DNA of 64,000 nucleotides, from contig OZ010787.1 in assembly GCA_963932465.1 (NCBI GenBank), forward strand, positions 35,964,087-36,028,086, written 5' to 3'. Position 1 is the first letter of the stretch. Every line of letters starts with the position of its first letter. Below are positions 21,899-33,424 of the stretch, in pieces. The position numbers and the translations under genes are program-made. This DNA is from Maratus speciosus (Eukaryota; Arthropoda; Arachnida; Araneae; Salticidae). The notes under the pieces were generated by a model, which ran no database searches, was not told where the DNA came from, and saw only the letters and a list, made by a program, of their open reading frames with translations.

Positions 21899-24821
21899 TA
21901 TATATGTAACTAAAACTTCAATAGTATTAAACTTTTTTTTCTAAATTTCTAATCTTTGCCATTGATAAGCCTAATGACTTCTTAAAAGAAATAGTAACTA
22001 TTAATAAATACATGTTATGTAGATTAAATAAAAAATGTTTTAAACTCTATCTTTTTGTTAAAATATTTCAAATAAAAGTTAGCTAGGCATATCTTGTGTC
22101 CCAAGGTGCATCACCTTCCACCTGTCCCAAGGTGCACCATATACCCACTACGAAATTTTTGAATATCATGCTGTTAAGCTTAGCACTAGAACTGTTATTA
22201 TACATCAGTTTTATAGAGAAAGCTTTAAATTTCATTATTACCTTTTACTTAAAAATATTTTCAATAAAATTCCACTTTGCAACTTATCAAACTTTTACAT
22301 GAAAGTTACTAGATATGTTTGCAAAATAAAAATCTTAATAAATGCTTGCCTGCTTCAATCAATGGGATCAAAACATCTCTGTAAGTTAGATTGTACTGCT
22401 ATCTATCTGCAACTGCAAGAGTTAAGAGTTAATTTAAAATCTAGTTGGGGGGGGGGGGGATAAAGCTGTCCCAATGTGAAGCCAGTCTCCTCTGTATAAG
22501 GGCAAAGTTAGATTGTCAATGAATTAATTTCTTTTTATTTATAATTTCACAATTTTTGTTGGTAATTTGTAATGGTTATATATATGTATGTGACACAATT
22601 CATAATCCGATCAACTGCCACTTCAGTTGCTTGTGAGTGTGATATAATTTTAAATCAAAAAATAACGTACAGCTTCGTAAACAAAACTAGCCGAATCTGT
22701 TATTTAAGATTAACATTTTGTTAAAGTAAAAAAGGATGCATAGAAAACATCTAATAAATTATACCTACCAGGAAATGTTAATATATTTAGAATCATAAGC
22801 ATGTGTTAAAGGTTGGTGATACCAAACAATAAATGAAATTAAAAGGATTTAATCTGTAACAATGTAGCAAAACAAACTTTAAATAATAAATTGCACAGAG
22901 TTGAAGAGAGTATAGATACATGATAATGGAAAAGGGGAAAACAAAGAGACACGGGAGTTTTCAATCTTGAGTCGGCAAGAATACTCACGTTTCGAAATGC
23001 ATCATTTCGATTATTAAAAATGCATTATTTCGTGTAATACATGCCAACCTCCAACTATTCTTTCGTAAAATGTGGTTTAATTTGACTTAGTTTTAAGCAC
23101 CTTTCGAAGATGTGATGTATAAAATTAAAACTTCCATTACAGTGACTTCCCATTATAAGAATTTTTTCCCTAGAATGAAGAGCTATAAGGAACGTAGATT
23201 GCATTTGTCATATCGCAAATAAATACACATTTGTTTTTGTTTTTTTAAAAAATCACCTAAGATTAAGTTAAATGCAAAATAAGAATTTATTAATTATGTA
23301 TCAATTCAAAACATATATAAATATTAATAAAAAGTAATGTTTTATTCTGAAAGGATTGTTTTAAATATGATGCTGTATATTCAATAGCCATACAAACATA
23401 TTTTAAGTTGTACGTCTTAGTTTAAATCATGCAAATGCCTAAATATATAAGTATGTATAGAATGTTTATTAGCTGTCTTTTCAAAATAAATGATACAATA
23501 CTCATCAAAAAAGAATATTTTTTGTGTAGGAGATAAGAACGATTTTTGATAGATCAAGTGAGCTCTTGATCTGTCAAAAACAGGTGGTGATTTATCCCTA
23601 ACCGAATTCTGATTTTCTTTGACAACTTTAGCAATAATGAAGATATTGTAACAATATTTCACATAGTCTAACTTTGCTTTGTGTGAAACGGGTTGACATA
23701 ACAAAAAATATAATGTAACTGGTCGTAGAATGACGGAATTGCTGTTCACTTCCAACATTTCCCGTGAGGTGATGTCATATTTCGTGCAAAACAAAGTTAG
23801 TATTTTCGCTAAAATATATTTAATGTTTTTAAAGTTATAAAAGAAAATCAGCTTTGAGCGAGACTCCCTGTGCTTTTGACAGAATAAATGGCTTGCTAAT
23901 CTGATTTCCTATACAAAAATTATTCCTCTTGATAAACACTATCAACTTCTCCTATTTTGCAAAAACATATTACGAACACCCTGTATATCTGAGCAATTAA
24001 AAAGCAGACATTTTTCTGTGAAATACGAATTAAAAATGTAGAGATGTACCTCATATCTCATGCACGATTTAAGTATAAAACACCGCCGAAAACATTTGGT
24101 CGCAAAATACCAGAAGATTAAATTATCTTTCGTTCATATCGAAAAAAAATCAGGCGGGAAAGAGCTATTTTTATCAACTCTTACGCTGCAAAAAATGCCA
24201 GGTGGCAGTCGCACATTTTGTTGTTATTCAAAAGATACCAGGTGATGAGCTTGCGCTTTCCCTACTTTCATAAGCATAAGTAATATTGTCTCGTTGAATT
24301 CATCGTTACTCTTGGGGAGAATGGTTATGAAATAACTTTCCCTGTTTGAAGGCATATTTGTATCATCTATATCTAGGTATAAATAATGAACTAATTGAGA
24401 CCATTTTGAAGGGATACGGAAATTGAAATCCTTAAAAACAATTCAGTACTAAGAAATCGTAATTTTCCTTGTATCGCCATTTCGCACCCTCACAATTTAA
24501 TTGGAAATCGGCCTGTGCATCGTACATGGGTATTTGTGATTTGAATGCCCTTTGTATATATGGCCATTTCACTGCAAAAAATCGTTGGGTGACAATTTTG
24601 TATTTAAATTTAGGAAACCTTGAGGCAATACATTGTGATACTGTGTACTTTTGGTAATAATTGTTATATTTTAATAGAGTACATTCTGTTCGAAATGATT
24701 TTCTCCTGATTTTACCCCCCCCCCCCCCTTCTTAAATGGCGTGTTAAAAATCTGAGCGAACGTGTTTCTGCGCTTTCCTGATTGCAGCGCCCATAATTTC
24801 TTTTCGAAATTTACTGGGAAC
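21899..24821. other. AT-rich region, no genes recognised
   Basis: It contains two copies of TGTCCCAAGGTGCA (about 22098 and 22122) and a related TGTCCCAATGTGAA at 22467. A G13 run covers 22447-22459 and a C14 run 24715-24728. An isolated pogo-like tip (TACAGTGACTTCCCATTATA) lies near 23139. None shows a full element. Confidence 0.5.
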
Positions 24822-24825
24822 ATAC

Positions 24826-25324
24826 TGTACCGTCGTATAAGAACTCACTTAAGAAATATTCTTAATTAGAAATTAAAAGAACTTGGCGTTCGTTTTTTCT
24901 TTCAGAGTTTTATTAGACGACACGGGACACACACATAACAAGCACACGTAATATTTACACGGCAAAAAGTTAATCTTTTTCGGAGCGAGACGCTCCTTTC
25001 GGCAGGACCGAGAACTCGACCGTCTGGGGTCGTGTCACAGCAGATACTGTCCTCTCTACCGGGCCTTGTTTTTCTGAGATCAGTTTATCTCCTAGATACC
25101 CCACGTGAGGTCTTGACTCATCTTAGTCAACAAGTTCAGTTTATAACATTTCTACGCAGCACTTTTTCTCCAGATATTTACATGATTAAATCTGTTTACA
25201 TGTACCATCTGGTTTTTTGGTGAAACTGACATGTGAAGTTATAGCAGGCATCTGGAGGTTCCAATTAACGATGTTTATTTCGTTAGGGGCATCTGGTCTC
25301 TGAGTCCTCAGATAAAACGTCACA
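24826..25324 (-). mobile_element. Solo LTR (499 bp) with 4-bp target duplication
   Basis: The segment begins TGTACCGTCG and ends GACGTCACA on the plus strand, so it carries TG...CA ends. It is bounded by ATAC on both sides (24822-24825 and 25325-25328). Transcription is assigned to the minus strand because AATAAAACT occurs there (about 24907-24916), at the place expected for the R/U5 poly(A) signal. No primer site, coding region or second LTR adjoins it, so it is best read as a solo LTR left by recombination between the two LTRs of a Gypsy-type element. It is GC-richer than its flanks. Confidence 0.8.
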
Positions 25325-25328
25325 ATAC

Positions 25329-26002
25329 AAACGAATAATTCATTTTAATTACTGAAATGTCATTCACTCTTTTTGTCAACACTATTTTCTCCAGATTTTG
25401 TTCAAGCAGAATAAATGATTCCGGCCCAAGGGGCCCGGTTCAAATCAAACAATAAGAAAGCCATTCATCATTCTGCCCCACCTCGCATCGGGAGAAAAAC
25501 TAATCCTTTCTTTGAAATGGTGAATTTGCCTCGGGATGATCCATATAAGCATCCATTTTGTTGCCTGGTTGGAGTGGAATTGGTTTTTTTAATTTATGTA
25601 TCAGGTACACTTATGGGCACCGCACATGTTCAAGAAATATGCGCCAATTCAGCTAATGTGTTAGTACTACGTAGGCTTCTCTAATAAAAGGGACTCATTC
25701 TGTAATCTTTCTGAGATAATTTTTTTTTCTTTTCTGATAATTTTTTCTTTCTAAATAACTATATGCGTTAGCTAAGTGCTATCTATTTTCACATGGTGAC
25801 AATTTTCATAAATAAATGGTACACTATCAAGTAAATCTGAAGATATTAAACTGCAGTCGAACAAAAGAAAGAAAGAAGGAAAGAGATACATGTTAATCAC
25901 CCCATTGTACAATTAAAAAAAAAAGAATAGGCAGTTATGTTTCTTTTTTTTTTTGAAATAGGCAAATATGTCTTTCTTCAATGTATGTTGTATATATATA
26001 TA
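25329..26002. other. Spacer without recognised genes
   Basis: An 89-codon open frame at 25415-25684 (plus) has no recognisable domain and no splice or initiation context that supports it. TA repeats run at about 25991-26004. Confidence 0.4.
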
Positions 26003-26004
26003 TA

Positions 26005-26162
26005 CAGTTGAACCTCGTTAACGCGAACACTCAAGTCAAACTTTTTTTATTCGTGTTAAAAGTAGTTCGTGATATCCGAACTTAAATACATCATATACAA
26101 CAGGACGGGGCAATCGGAAACAATTCGTACTAAAAGTAATTCGTGTTAACGAGGTTTGACTA
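26005..26162. mobile_element. pogo/Tigger-like MITE (about 158 bp)
   Basis: The left tip CAGTTGAACCTCGTTAACGC mirrors the right tip GTGTTAACGAGGTTTGACTA. TA-rich sequence flanks both, consistent with TA target duplication. Internal ATTCGTGTTAAAAGTA and ATTCGTACTAAAAGTA are direct subrepeats. Confidence 0.75.
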
Positions 26163-26164
26163 TA

Positions 26165-28120
26165 TATATACTAAAAAAATGCTTAGGTGTCTTCTTCATA
26201 CTGAAATTGTTTCAAATTTCAAACTCTGAAATTTTCAATACGAGCCCTTATTTTGACATTATTTAGTTTTCTCGTTAAATTTCACTTAGGGTAGCAAACT
26301 GGAAGTCAATCGTGCCAGTAGTGTACAGTTTATAGGTATTTAAAATTTTTAACTCTAAATGTTAAATGTATTTTAATCATTACAACGTAGATTGCAATGC
26401 GGTTAGTTCTTTAAGCATAGGTCCAGAACTATTTTTCAGAATAAGCTGTGATTTTATAATTCACATACTTGAAGCATTTATAAATCGATTTTTTTTTTTT
26501 TTATCATAGAATTTAGATTACAAGTCCTAATTTCTTCCGAAAAAAATATTTGTAATTAATTTATAATATATATATATATATATATATTAACTTTTTGTAA
26601 GATGAAACCATTATATATAAAAAAACATTCTAAACCATTACAAATTATCAACAAAAATTGTGAATGTATAAATAATAAAGGAATTTCTTCAAATTAAAAA
26701 GGCTGTATTAACCATCATATACCAATAAATCTATGAAACAATCCCCATAACAAGTGCAGCATGGATTTGAAATCACAGTAAACATATGAAAAATGGAAAT
26801 TTGTGGAACAAAGGGATTTATATGTGAATTGCAATCTATGAATTTTTTGACGGAAATCGATTTCTATAAGCTTGTAATATAAAGCGCAAGAGTTATGCTT
26901 ATATAATAATTGCAGAGCATTCCACCAAGTAGTTCTTGAGTTATGCGTAAAACAAATTACCATCAATGCAATCTCTTGTACTGATTACAAATGAATGAAT
27001 TGAAAAAATGAAAACCTTCGTACTTTCATATCCCGGTAAGTACGTCTTTAAAAAACACAAAATATACGATTTTTTTTTCTTTTTTTCTGCAATGTCGGTG
27101 CAATCTTCTGTTAAGGCTGTTCTCAACTGCTCTGCTCAACAAACGCAAAACGTTTCGACACATTTACAAATAAATTTTTTAACGGAAAGATATAAAATTG
27201 GAAAATATGACCATGGAAGCGATTTGGAATCGAACTGTGTTTTCCATTTTTTTTATCAATAAATTACCTACTGAATTATAAGCGATTTTGATCACGTGAC
27301 AAACATGTTTTTCTTGAGTGGTTATTTCACGTTCGCGCGAAAGTTCGGTTCAAAGCGTCCACTTTGACACTATCGCGTATTTATACACATCGTATACACA
27401 TTCTGCGTAGTTGGTCACTGAAAAATATTATTTAGAAAACTTTATTTAAACGGAATGTCGGTGACGTTATGCAGCGTTTCACCAACCAAAATTCAGGGCA
27501 CTTACCAATGATGTCTTCATATTTATACAAAGCAAAGTTAATATGATCAAAGTCTCACTAAAGCATCTTCATTATTGTTAAATTTGTGAACTAAAACGTC
27601 GAGTGAAGCACAATGCATTTTTTACTAAACAAGTGAATTGTGACCTATTTCCTTTCACAAGTACACCTGAAAGTTTATTCCATTAGTTTAAAAACACTTT
27701 GTACATTCTTAAAAGCAAAATGTAGATATCGCTTGTCAACGCAATTTAAACCGTCCTTTATAAATCGGCAGGAGTAAAATGTAAAAATCTTGTTTAATTC
27801 TTATGATTTAAATATGTGTGTATCTATCTATTCAGTTCGGTTCTTTCTTAATAAATAACTAAATAATTGTCAAATGTTAACTGTAATTCCTTCCAGCCAA
27901 TTCTAATAAGCTCCTTGAAAAGCTAAGAAGGAATTAATTCTTAAAAATCAATTATGGTTTTAGAAAAATAAAAGTTCCCTTAGATTTAAAAAAATATATT
28001 TATTTTAATTCACCGACAAAAATACAAAATTTAAAGTTTTATTAATTGAACAAGTTTTAAGAAAGTTTTTCTCTTAAATAATAATTTAAAGTTTTTTTTT
28101 TTTTTTTTTTTTTTTAATGT
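26165..28120. other. AT-rich region without recognised genes
   Basis: Scattered short open frames lack domains. TA repeats occur at about 26565-26587. Confidence 0.5.
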
Positions 28121-28165
28121 ACTAGAGGCTGTGCCCGTTACGAGCTAAGCCCTCAAAACCCTGTC
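28121..28165. repeat. ACTAG...GTGCCCG repeat tip
   Basis: ACTAGAGGCTGTGCCCGTTA follows a long T tract. It resembles in style the ACTAGCTGACCC tip at 34461 and, inverted, the tips at 36763 and 54759. Confidence 0.4.
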
Positions 28166-28299
28166 CAAACCTCGCCGGATTGTTAAACATGGTAATTTGA
28201 GTTGTTTCAAAAAATAAAATCTGATTATAGCAGATTGAAGGATCCCACAAACTACATCCCACAAATGGAAATGTAGTCATATTTAAAGGAATATTCTAA

Positions 28300-28560
28300 C
28301 ACATGAAATTGGCAGGTGTTTTCATGCAGATACTATGCGATCGAGTGTTTTCCATTTTTTAATAAAAGCAAAAGATCATTCATAAAATACTGTCAAATGA
28401 AAACCTGTCGTTACGTGGAAAAAAATCGCTTATAAATACATAAGTAACTCATTGATCAACGATTGGTAAGCACTATTCGATGCCAAATCGCTTCAGTAGT
28501 CATGCCTGTAAACGTCATGCTTTTGCATTTAAAAATGTGTCCGTAAATATTTAAAAGCTC
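28300..28560. repeat. Dispersed repeat R3, copy 1
   Basis: Blocks such as ACACATGAAATTGGCAGGTG, ATGCGATCGA, AATACTGTCAAA and AATCGCTTA appear in the same order as in 47341-47640. The copies are considerably diverged. Confidence 0.55.
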
Positions 28561-28959
28561 CGTGTTGTCGGAGGGACATATTTCTTTGATAAAGTCCTTA
28601 AAAGGTGACATAATCTTAGATTTCAGATTAGTTCGGATGATGAAACTGACACCATTTTCAAAAGAAAAGATCATTTTCATATATGGAACAAGTCATGATA
28701 TGACTGTGTGATTGCGTCAGTATAATGTCATATTCAATAAACTTTAGCTTGCATTTAAAGTTCCCAAAATGTATTAGTTCATTTTTAAATTTCTTTTCTT
28801 CTATCCCTTGAAATCAAAATTAACCAATAAAACTAAAATCTGAAACATTTAAAAATAATTGATGGAAATGATCCACTAATCTTAAACGCATAGACAATTC
28901 TGTTGGTGAAAATGACATAAATTCCCAAAAGAAAAAATGCCTTTTCATCAAAAAAAAAA

Positions 28960-30240
28960 AAAAAAGTACATCAGCACAGATTGTTTAGAACAATATTTTA
29001 ATTAAAATTGTATTATATAATTTTTATATTCCATTATAACGAAGTCTTTTTAAAGAAATGTACTTGATAAAAGTTCTCAAAAAAAAAAAAAAAAAAAAAA
29101 AAAAGAGCAATTTAACAAATTACAACGACCATTTGGAAAATGATTTTTTCGAAGACTAAAATTTAAGACATAAAAAATCGCACGGAGTTGATCATACATT
29201 ACGTACGCCATGAATTAAACATTAACATTCCTGAACCATCATGAACAACTTTTAAAAGAAATTTCAGTTTTACAATTTTAAGTACTGTAATTTTTTAAAC
29301 TTCTACGGAGCTGGTCATACATTACATACGCCATGAATTAAACATTAATAGTGTTATTACACGTAAAAATTGCAAGCGACAAAAATCGCCTGCGACTCGT
29401 CAGGTTTCGTGAAACTTACGTATTATCCACCTGAAACTTACGTATTATCCAAGCATTTCATTGGCTGTTCGGGAAAAGGCTTTTCCATCGTCAGATTTCC
29501 AAGAAATCTGACGACCCATTTTAAATGAAATTTCATTCTTAAACTTCTAAACATCCCATAATATTACTTTTTACACCGTGGTATAGAGAAAAAAATGTAC
29601 TTTTAAATGCAATTTGTTTGAAAGCTGTATCTCAATTTGTTTCTGAGTTATTAATTTTTATTTTGTAGTTTTTATTACTTTTTTGTCATAGTAGCAACAG
29701 AAGTATCCATCTCTGTTGAAAGTAAAGGCAAATTACAGATTACTGTATAAACCAATCAGAAAACGAATAAAATGCCGATTCAACCAATAAAAAACTTCAG
29801 ATATGCTTTTGATTTCTTACCCTGACGAGGACAATAACCATTTTTCCAAATGGTTAAAAAAAAAAAAAAAAAAAAAAAAACTTCGCGGACCGTAATTTTT
29901 GCAAAAACTTTGTGGCAGAGTTTAAATAAAACGGAACAAAAAGCTAAAATTACTGTTTTTTTTTAAAGAAACACTACAGCAAGGAGTGATAGCTAATGTT
30001 AAACCTATGGGAGCTTCTTTTCGTAATTTCTGTAAAAACATTGTGGCAGAGTTTTAATGAAACGAAATAAAAGGCTAAAATATATGTTTAAAAAAGAGCG
30101 AAACATTACAGACACAGTTTTTTTACTTCAAGAATTTTTTTAAATTATTGTATTCAATTATAAGGTATAGTCTTTTTAAAGAAATGTAGTATTTGATAAA
30201 AGTTCTCAACAAAAAAGAGAAAAAAAAACCTTTTTTAAAA
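28960..30240. repeat. Cluster of short direct repeats and A-tract ends
   Basis: CATACATTACGTACGCCATG and its near copy recur about 120 bp apart (about 29193 and 29313). GAAACTTACGTATTATCCA occurs twice in 29410-29452. AAGTCTTTTTAAAGAAATGTA and TAGTCTTTTTAAAGAAATGT lie about 1.1 kb apart (29043 and 30165). TTGTGGCAGAGTTTxAATxAAAC recurs with about 135-bp spacing (29909 and 30044). Long A tracts at 29080-29104 and 29857-29880 look like old retroposon tails. Confidence 0.55.
29489..29513. repeat. Perfect 11-bp stem hairpin
   Basis: CGTCAGATTTC and GAAATCTGACG are exact complements around a 3-nt loop (CAA). Confidence 0.8.
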
Positions 30241-30289
30241 TTCTATGCTTTACCAGGCTACAAAATGGATGCCCTGATATATCCCTGCA

Positions 30290-30758
30290 GATTAATCGAA
30301 TGCGTTAATCCAAAGAGGAAAGCTCCCCGTTCCTTCACTTGACAGCCCGACACCACCCATCTTGACCTTTGAGGGGAGAGAGCGAGCACCGTGGGTTTCC
30401 ACGGAATAAATACTTCTGTGTTCTGTGCTGAATTTTTTGTCGTTTCTTTTCGTGGAATTCATCTATCATGTCAGCAAATATCTAACTTAATTCAGCAGGC
30501 TATTTGGCTGCAACCCTCCAGTTCGCTGTGCATCCCTCGGTGACTCTCTTTTGCCTTGTAATTTTTGAAAAAAATCACCACAAGCAAGTTCAGAAATATC
30601 TAACGGTTTCTTTGGGAACTAATGACGGTGTTAATATCTAATCAACACTTGCTGTCACAACAAGCTGCTTTTTATAACTTTCCAAATTTCCTCGTTCCCC
30701 TTTAATTCGCGACACTTCGACATTCCTTAGTTTTTATGTTTACCATGGCTTCTAAAGG
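30290..30758 (+). CDS. Possible promoter, 5' UTR and first coding exon (MASKG...)
   Basis: This block has mixed composition, GC-richer than its surroundings. It ends TTTACCATGGCTTCTAAAGG followed by GTGAGT: an ATG at 30745 in strong context, five codons, and a consensus 5' splice site at 30758/30759. A matching downstream exon was not found, so the gene cannot be named. The part from 30640 is duplicated, in degenerate form, at about 33206-33412. It may be a real first exon of a gene whose body lies to the right of the window, or part of a repeat. Confidence 0.3.
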
Positions 30759-30884
30759 GTGAGTTCTGACATTTTCACAATTTATCCTTAGTATAATAGT
30801 TTTTAGAAGTCTTGTGTATAAAAACATTTAAGGAATTAATGCATTGTTCTAGAGTCTAAGGCACACTGTAATGTGCTGTACTAT

Positions 30885-30890
<6 letters not shown>

Positions 30891-30923
<33 letters not shown>
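30891..30923. repeat. (TA)n microsatellite
   Basis: About 16 TA units lie just inside the possible first intron. Confidence 0.9.
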
Positions 30924-30927
<4 letters not shown>

Positions 30928-31230
30928 CTGTTTAGAGGCTAAAAAACTAAAAACAATTGAAGAAGTGAAAATCACTTTCTATGTGGGAACTGAAGAGTTA
31001 AATATTCAAGAAACGTCGCCAAGGGTTGACCAAAGAAGCTTGTAGTGGAAACTCTATTTGGGGAACTGAAAAGTGAAAAAAATAGTTTGTCATTGAGGTA
31101 GAATAATTTGGTCCATCCATACATAAATGTTTTTAGGTAGTTTCAGTGCATATAGAGTGAGTGCACCAGTAATCGAGCCAGCACAGTTGTTGCCCAATGA
31201 ATTATAAAAACTTCAGGAAACAAGAATTAA

Positions 31231-31592
31231 GGGTTATATACTAGGTGTGGCAATTAAACGATCGGATTCACATCATAAAACTTTTTATTCGTCGCTAGTT
31301 GCATCAGAAACTTTATCGCCTTCAATATACTCCCCTTGGTGATCCCTAGGCTGCTCCATCAGAATTTTCCAATGTCCAAAGCAGAGCTGGAAGTCCTTTT
31401 GTCAACTTGTCAAGTCTCCGCAGCTTTTGCTTTGACCTATTTCATGCTCTGAAATCTTGCCCCGTTCAGCTTAGATTTGATCTTTTGGAAATAAGTAGAA
31501 GTCACAGCATGGTGTGTTCTGCCCAGAACGTCTTCGCAGACAAAGCGGAATGGGCTGGCACATTGTCCATTTAAAAGATCTAGGATTATTCA
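31231..31592 (-). pseudogene. Mariner-like transposase, C-terminal remnant with terminal motif
   Basis: On the minus strand 31540-31590 encodes DNVPAHSALSAKTFWAEH, which contains the second catalytic aspartate motif (D-N-x-P-A-H) of Tc1/mariner transposases. Further down, in shifted frames, come FQKIKSKLNGARFQSM and a C-terminal GEYIEGDKV, features of mariner-family proteins. Several stops and frameshifts break it. The plus-strand left edge TACTAGGTGTGGCAATTAAA (from about 31229) is taken as the element's 3' terminal repeat. The upstream half lies at 33033-33200, separated by an inserted foldback element. Confidence 0.7.
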
Positions 31593-31594
31593 TA

Positions 31595-33030
31595 GTTCAG
31601 GCAATAGAGACCGTATAGGGACTCTACCTAGCAAAATTAGTGAAAGTTCTGGGAATAGGCTTACTTTGTTTTTTGGGTCGCTGAATCCGAATTTGTAACT
31701 TCCCACCAAAATTTCCCCCGGCAACCCCCCCAAATTTGGGTAAAATGCTCTCCAAAAAAGGTTTTTATTAAAAAAATCAATTGTTTTATTGTTTTAGGGA
31801 AAAAGTATCTAGAAATTCAGAAAGTAGACAAAATTTGCAACAAATTAGATATATGATATTATGACTTGGGATGAAGGGGAAGGGGGGGATCTGCCTCGGA
31901 ACATGCGCCGCGATGCTGCGTAGACTAAGTTGCGCAATTCCACTTAACCACTCACACGTTTACATTCGCCCTCCCATCTCCCCTCCGAACTTTCTCTATA
32001 AGGTTTACTTTAAGATTTTTGAGTTGCTGAATCCGAATTTTTAACTTACCCCCAAAATCCCCCCCCCCCCCCAAAAAAAAAAGTTGTTTCTAACTTAAAT
32101 TTCTTATTGTTTTAGGGGAAAAAGTTTTACGAAATTCAGAAACTAGACAAAATTTGCAACAAATAGGATATATGACATTATGACGTAGGATAAACGGGGA
32201 GTGAGGGGACTGCCTCGGAACATTCCCCACGCGCTTTTCTCAAAAACCAAATTTTTTCAAAAAATCAATTTTTTGGGGGGTTGTCGGGTGAAATTTTGGT
32301 GGGAAGTTACAAATTCGGATTCAGCGACCCAAAAAACAAAGTGAGTCGAAATCCAGAACTAGTATTAATTTTGCCAGGTAAAATCCCCTATTGCCTGGAC
32401 TTCATAACTTAGTGCACGTAGCGCCGCAGTGCATGTTCAGAGGCAGCCCTCTCCCTCCCCCTTCATCCTACGTCCTAATGTCATATATCCTATTTGTTGC
32501 AAATTTTGTCTGGTTTCTGAATTTCGCAATGCTTTTCCCCTAAAACAATAAGAAATTTAAGTTAAAAACAACTATTTGGGGGAGGGTGTTCGGGGGGGTT
32601 TTGGGGGTAAGTTAAAAATTCGGATTCAGCGACTCAAAAAACTTAAAGTAAACCTTATAGAGAAAGTTCGGAGAGGAGATGGGATGGCGAATGTAAACGT
32701 GTGAATGGTTAAGTGGAATTGCGCAACTTATTCCACGCAGCACCGCGGCGCATGTTCCGAGCCAGATCCCCCCTTCCCCTTCATTCTAAGTCATAATGTC
32801 ATATATCTAATTTGTTGCAAAATTTGTCTACTTTCTGAATTTCTAGATACTTTTTCCCTAAAACAATAAAAAAATTGATTTTTTTAATAAAAACCTTTTT
32901 TGGAGGGGTTGCCGGGGGAAATTTTGGTGGGAGGTTACAAATTCAGATTCAGCGACCCAAAAAACATAATGGAAATTCTGGAAATAGGCTTACTTTAATT
33001 TCGCCAGGTAAAATCCCCCATTGCCTGGAC
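31595..33030. mobile_element. Composite foldback element inserted in the mariner remnant
   Basis: The outer tips GTTCAGGCAATAG and (right, reversed) GTCCAGGCAATGG are flanked by TA (31593-31594 and 33031-33032). The arms, about 31600-32090 and 32560-33030, are long reverse complements. Each contains GGGTCGCTGAATCCGAA-type boxes, a C- or G-rich run and the AACAATAA...TTTGCAACAAATTAGATATA segment. A second inner pair (32095-32235 with 32420-32570) folds inside. The centre holds an additional copy of the right terminus (32262-32400), so three termini are present instead of two. No coding frame was found. It looks like a MITE-type element that duplicated itself head to head. Confidence 0.7.
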
Positions 33031-33032
33031 TA

Positions 33033-33200
33033 ATGCCATGTTAACTGTTTTATGCAAAATCTGAGAAACACATTCTTTGTCAATTCCTGTCAACTCAGCA
33101 GCAGCAGCTCGGATACTCAAATGGTGATTTTCGCCGATCAATTGATCAATTTTTTGAATAAATCGTGACTGGCAAATTCAGGCCCATCTGTTGGCTTCTT
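33033..33200 (-). pseudogene. Mariner-like transposase, N-terminal helix-turn-helix remnant
   Basis: The minus strand reads RFIQKIDQLIGENHHLSIR, then AAAAELTGIDKECVSQIL and HKTVNMAL, without a stop. This pattern matches the DNA-binding helix-turn-helix of mariner transposases (the segment preceding the LNM/VNM motif). The central part with the first catalytic aspartate is missing: the sequence jumps from here across the foldback element to the DNVPAH segment at 31.59 kb. Either the insertion brought a deletion or the copy was already internally deleted. Confidence 0.65.
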
Positions 33201-33205
33201 GGTAA

Positions 33206-33412
33206 ACTAATGTGGATATGGATATCTAATCGTAACTTATTGTTATAACCAGGTGCTTTTTATAACTTTCCAAATTTCTTCGTGTCAATTTTGACTCGGG
33301 GCACTTCGACGTTGCCAAAGATTTGTGCTTACCATGACTTATAAAAGATGGGTTGTACTGGTATAATTTCACAATTTATCGTTAGTATGAAAGTTTCATA
33401 AGTCTTGTGTCC
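33206..33412 (+). pseudogene. Degenerate second copy of the 30.64-30.82 kb exon-like block
   Basis: It shares GCTTTTTATAACTTTCCAAATTTC-type sequence (split here: GCTTTTTATAACTTTCC then AAATTTCTTCGTG), GCACTTCGACGTT, TTACCATGACTTATAAAAG, TTTCACAATTTATCGTTAGTA and AAGTCTTGTGT with 30640-30822 in the same order. At the splice site the first copy has GTGAGT, while this copy has ATGGGT, so the donor is lost. Confidence 0.6.
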
Positions 33413-33424
33413 CCCCCCCCCCCC

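Noticed and set aside
25415..25684. 89-codon plus-strand open frame
   Set aside because: Composition is somewhat protein-like, but there is no domain, no splice evidence and no conserved copy; left unassigned.
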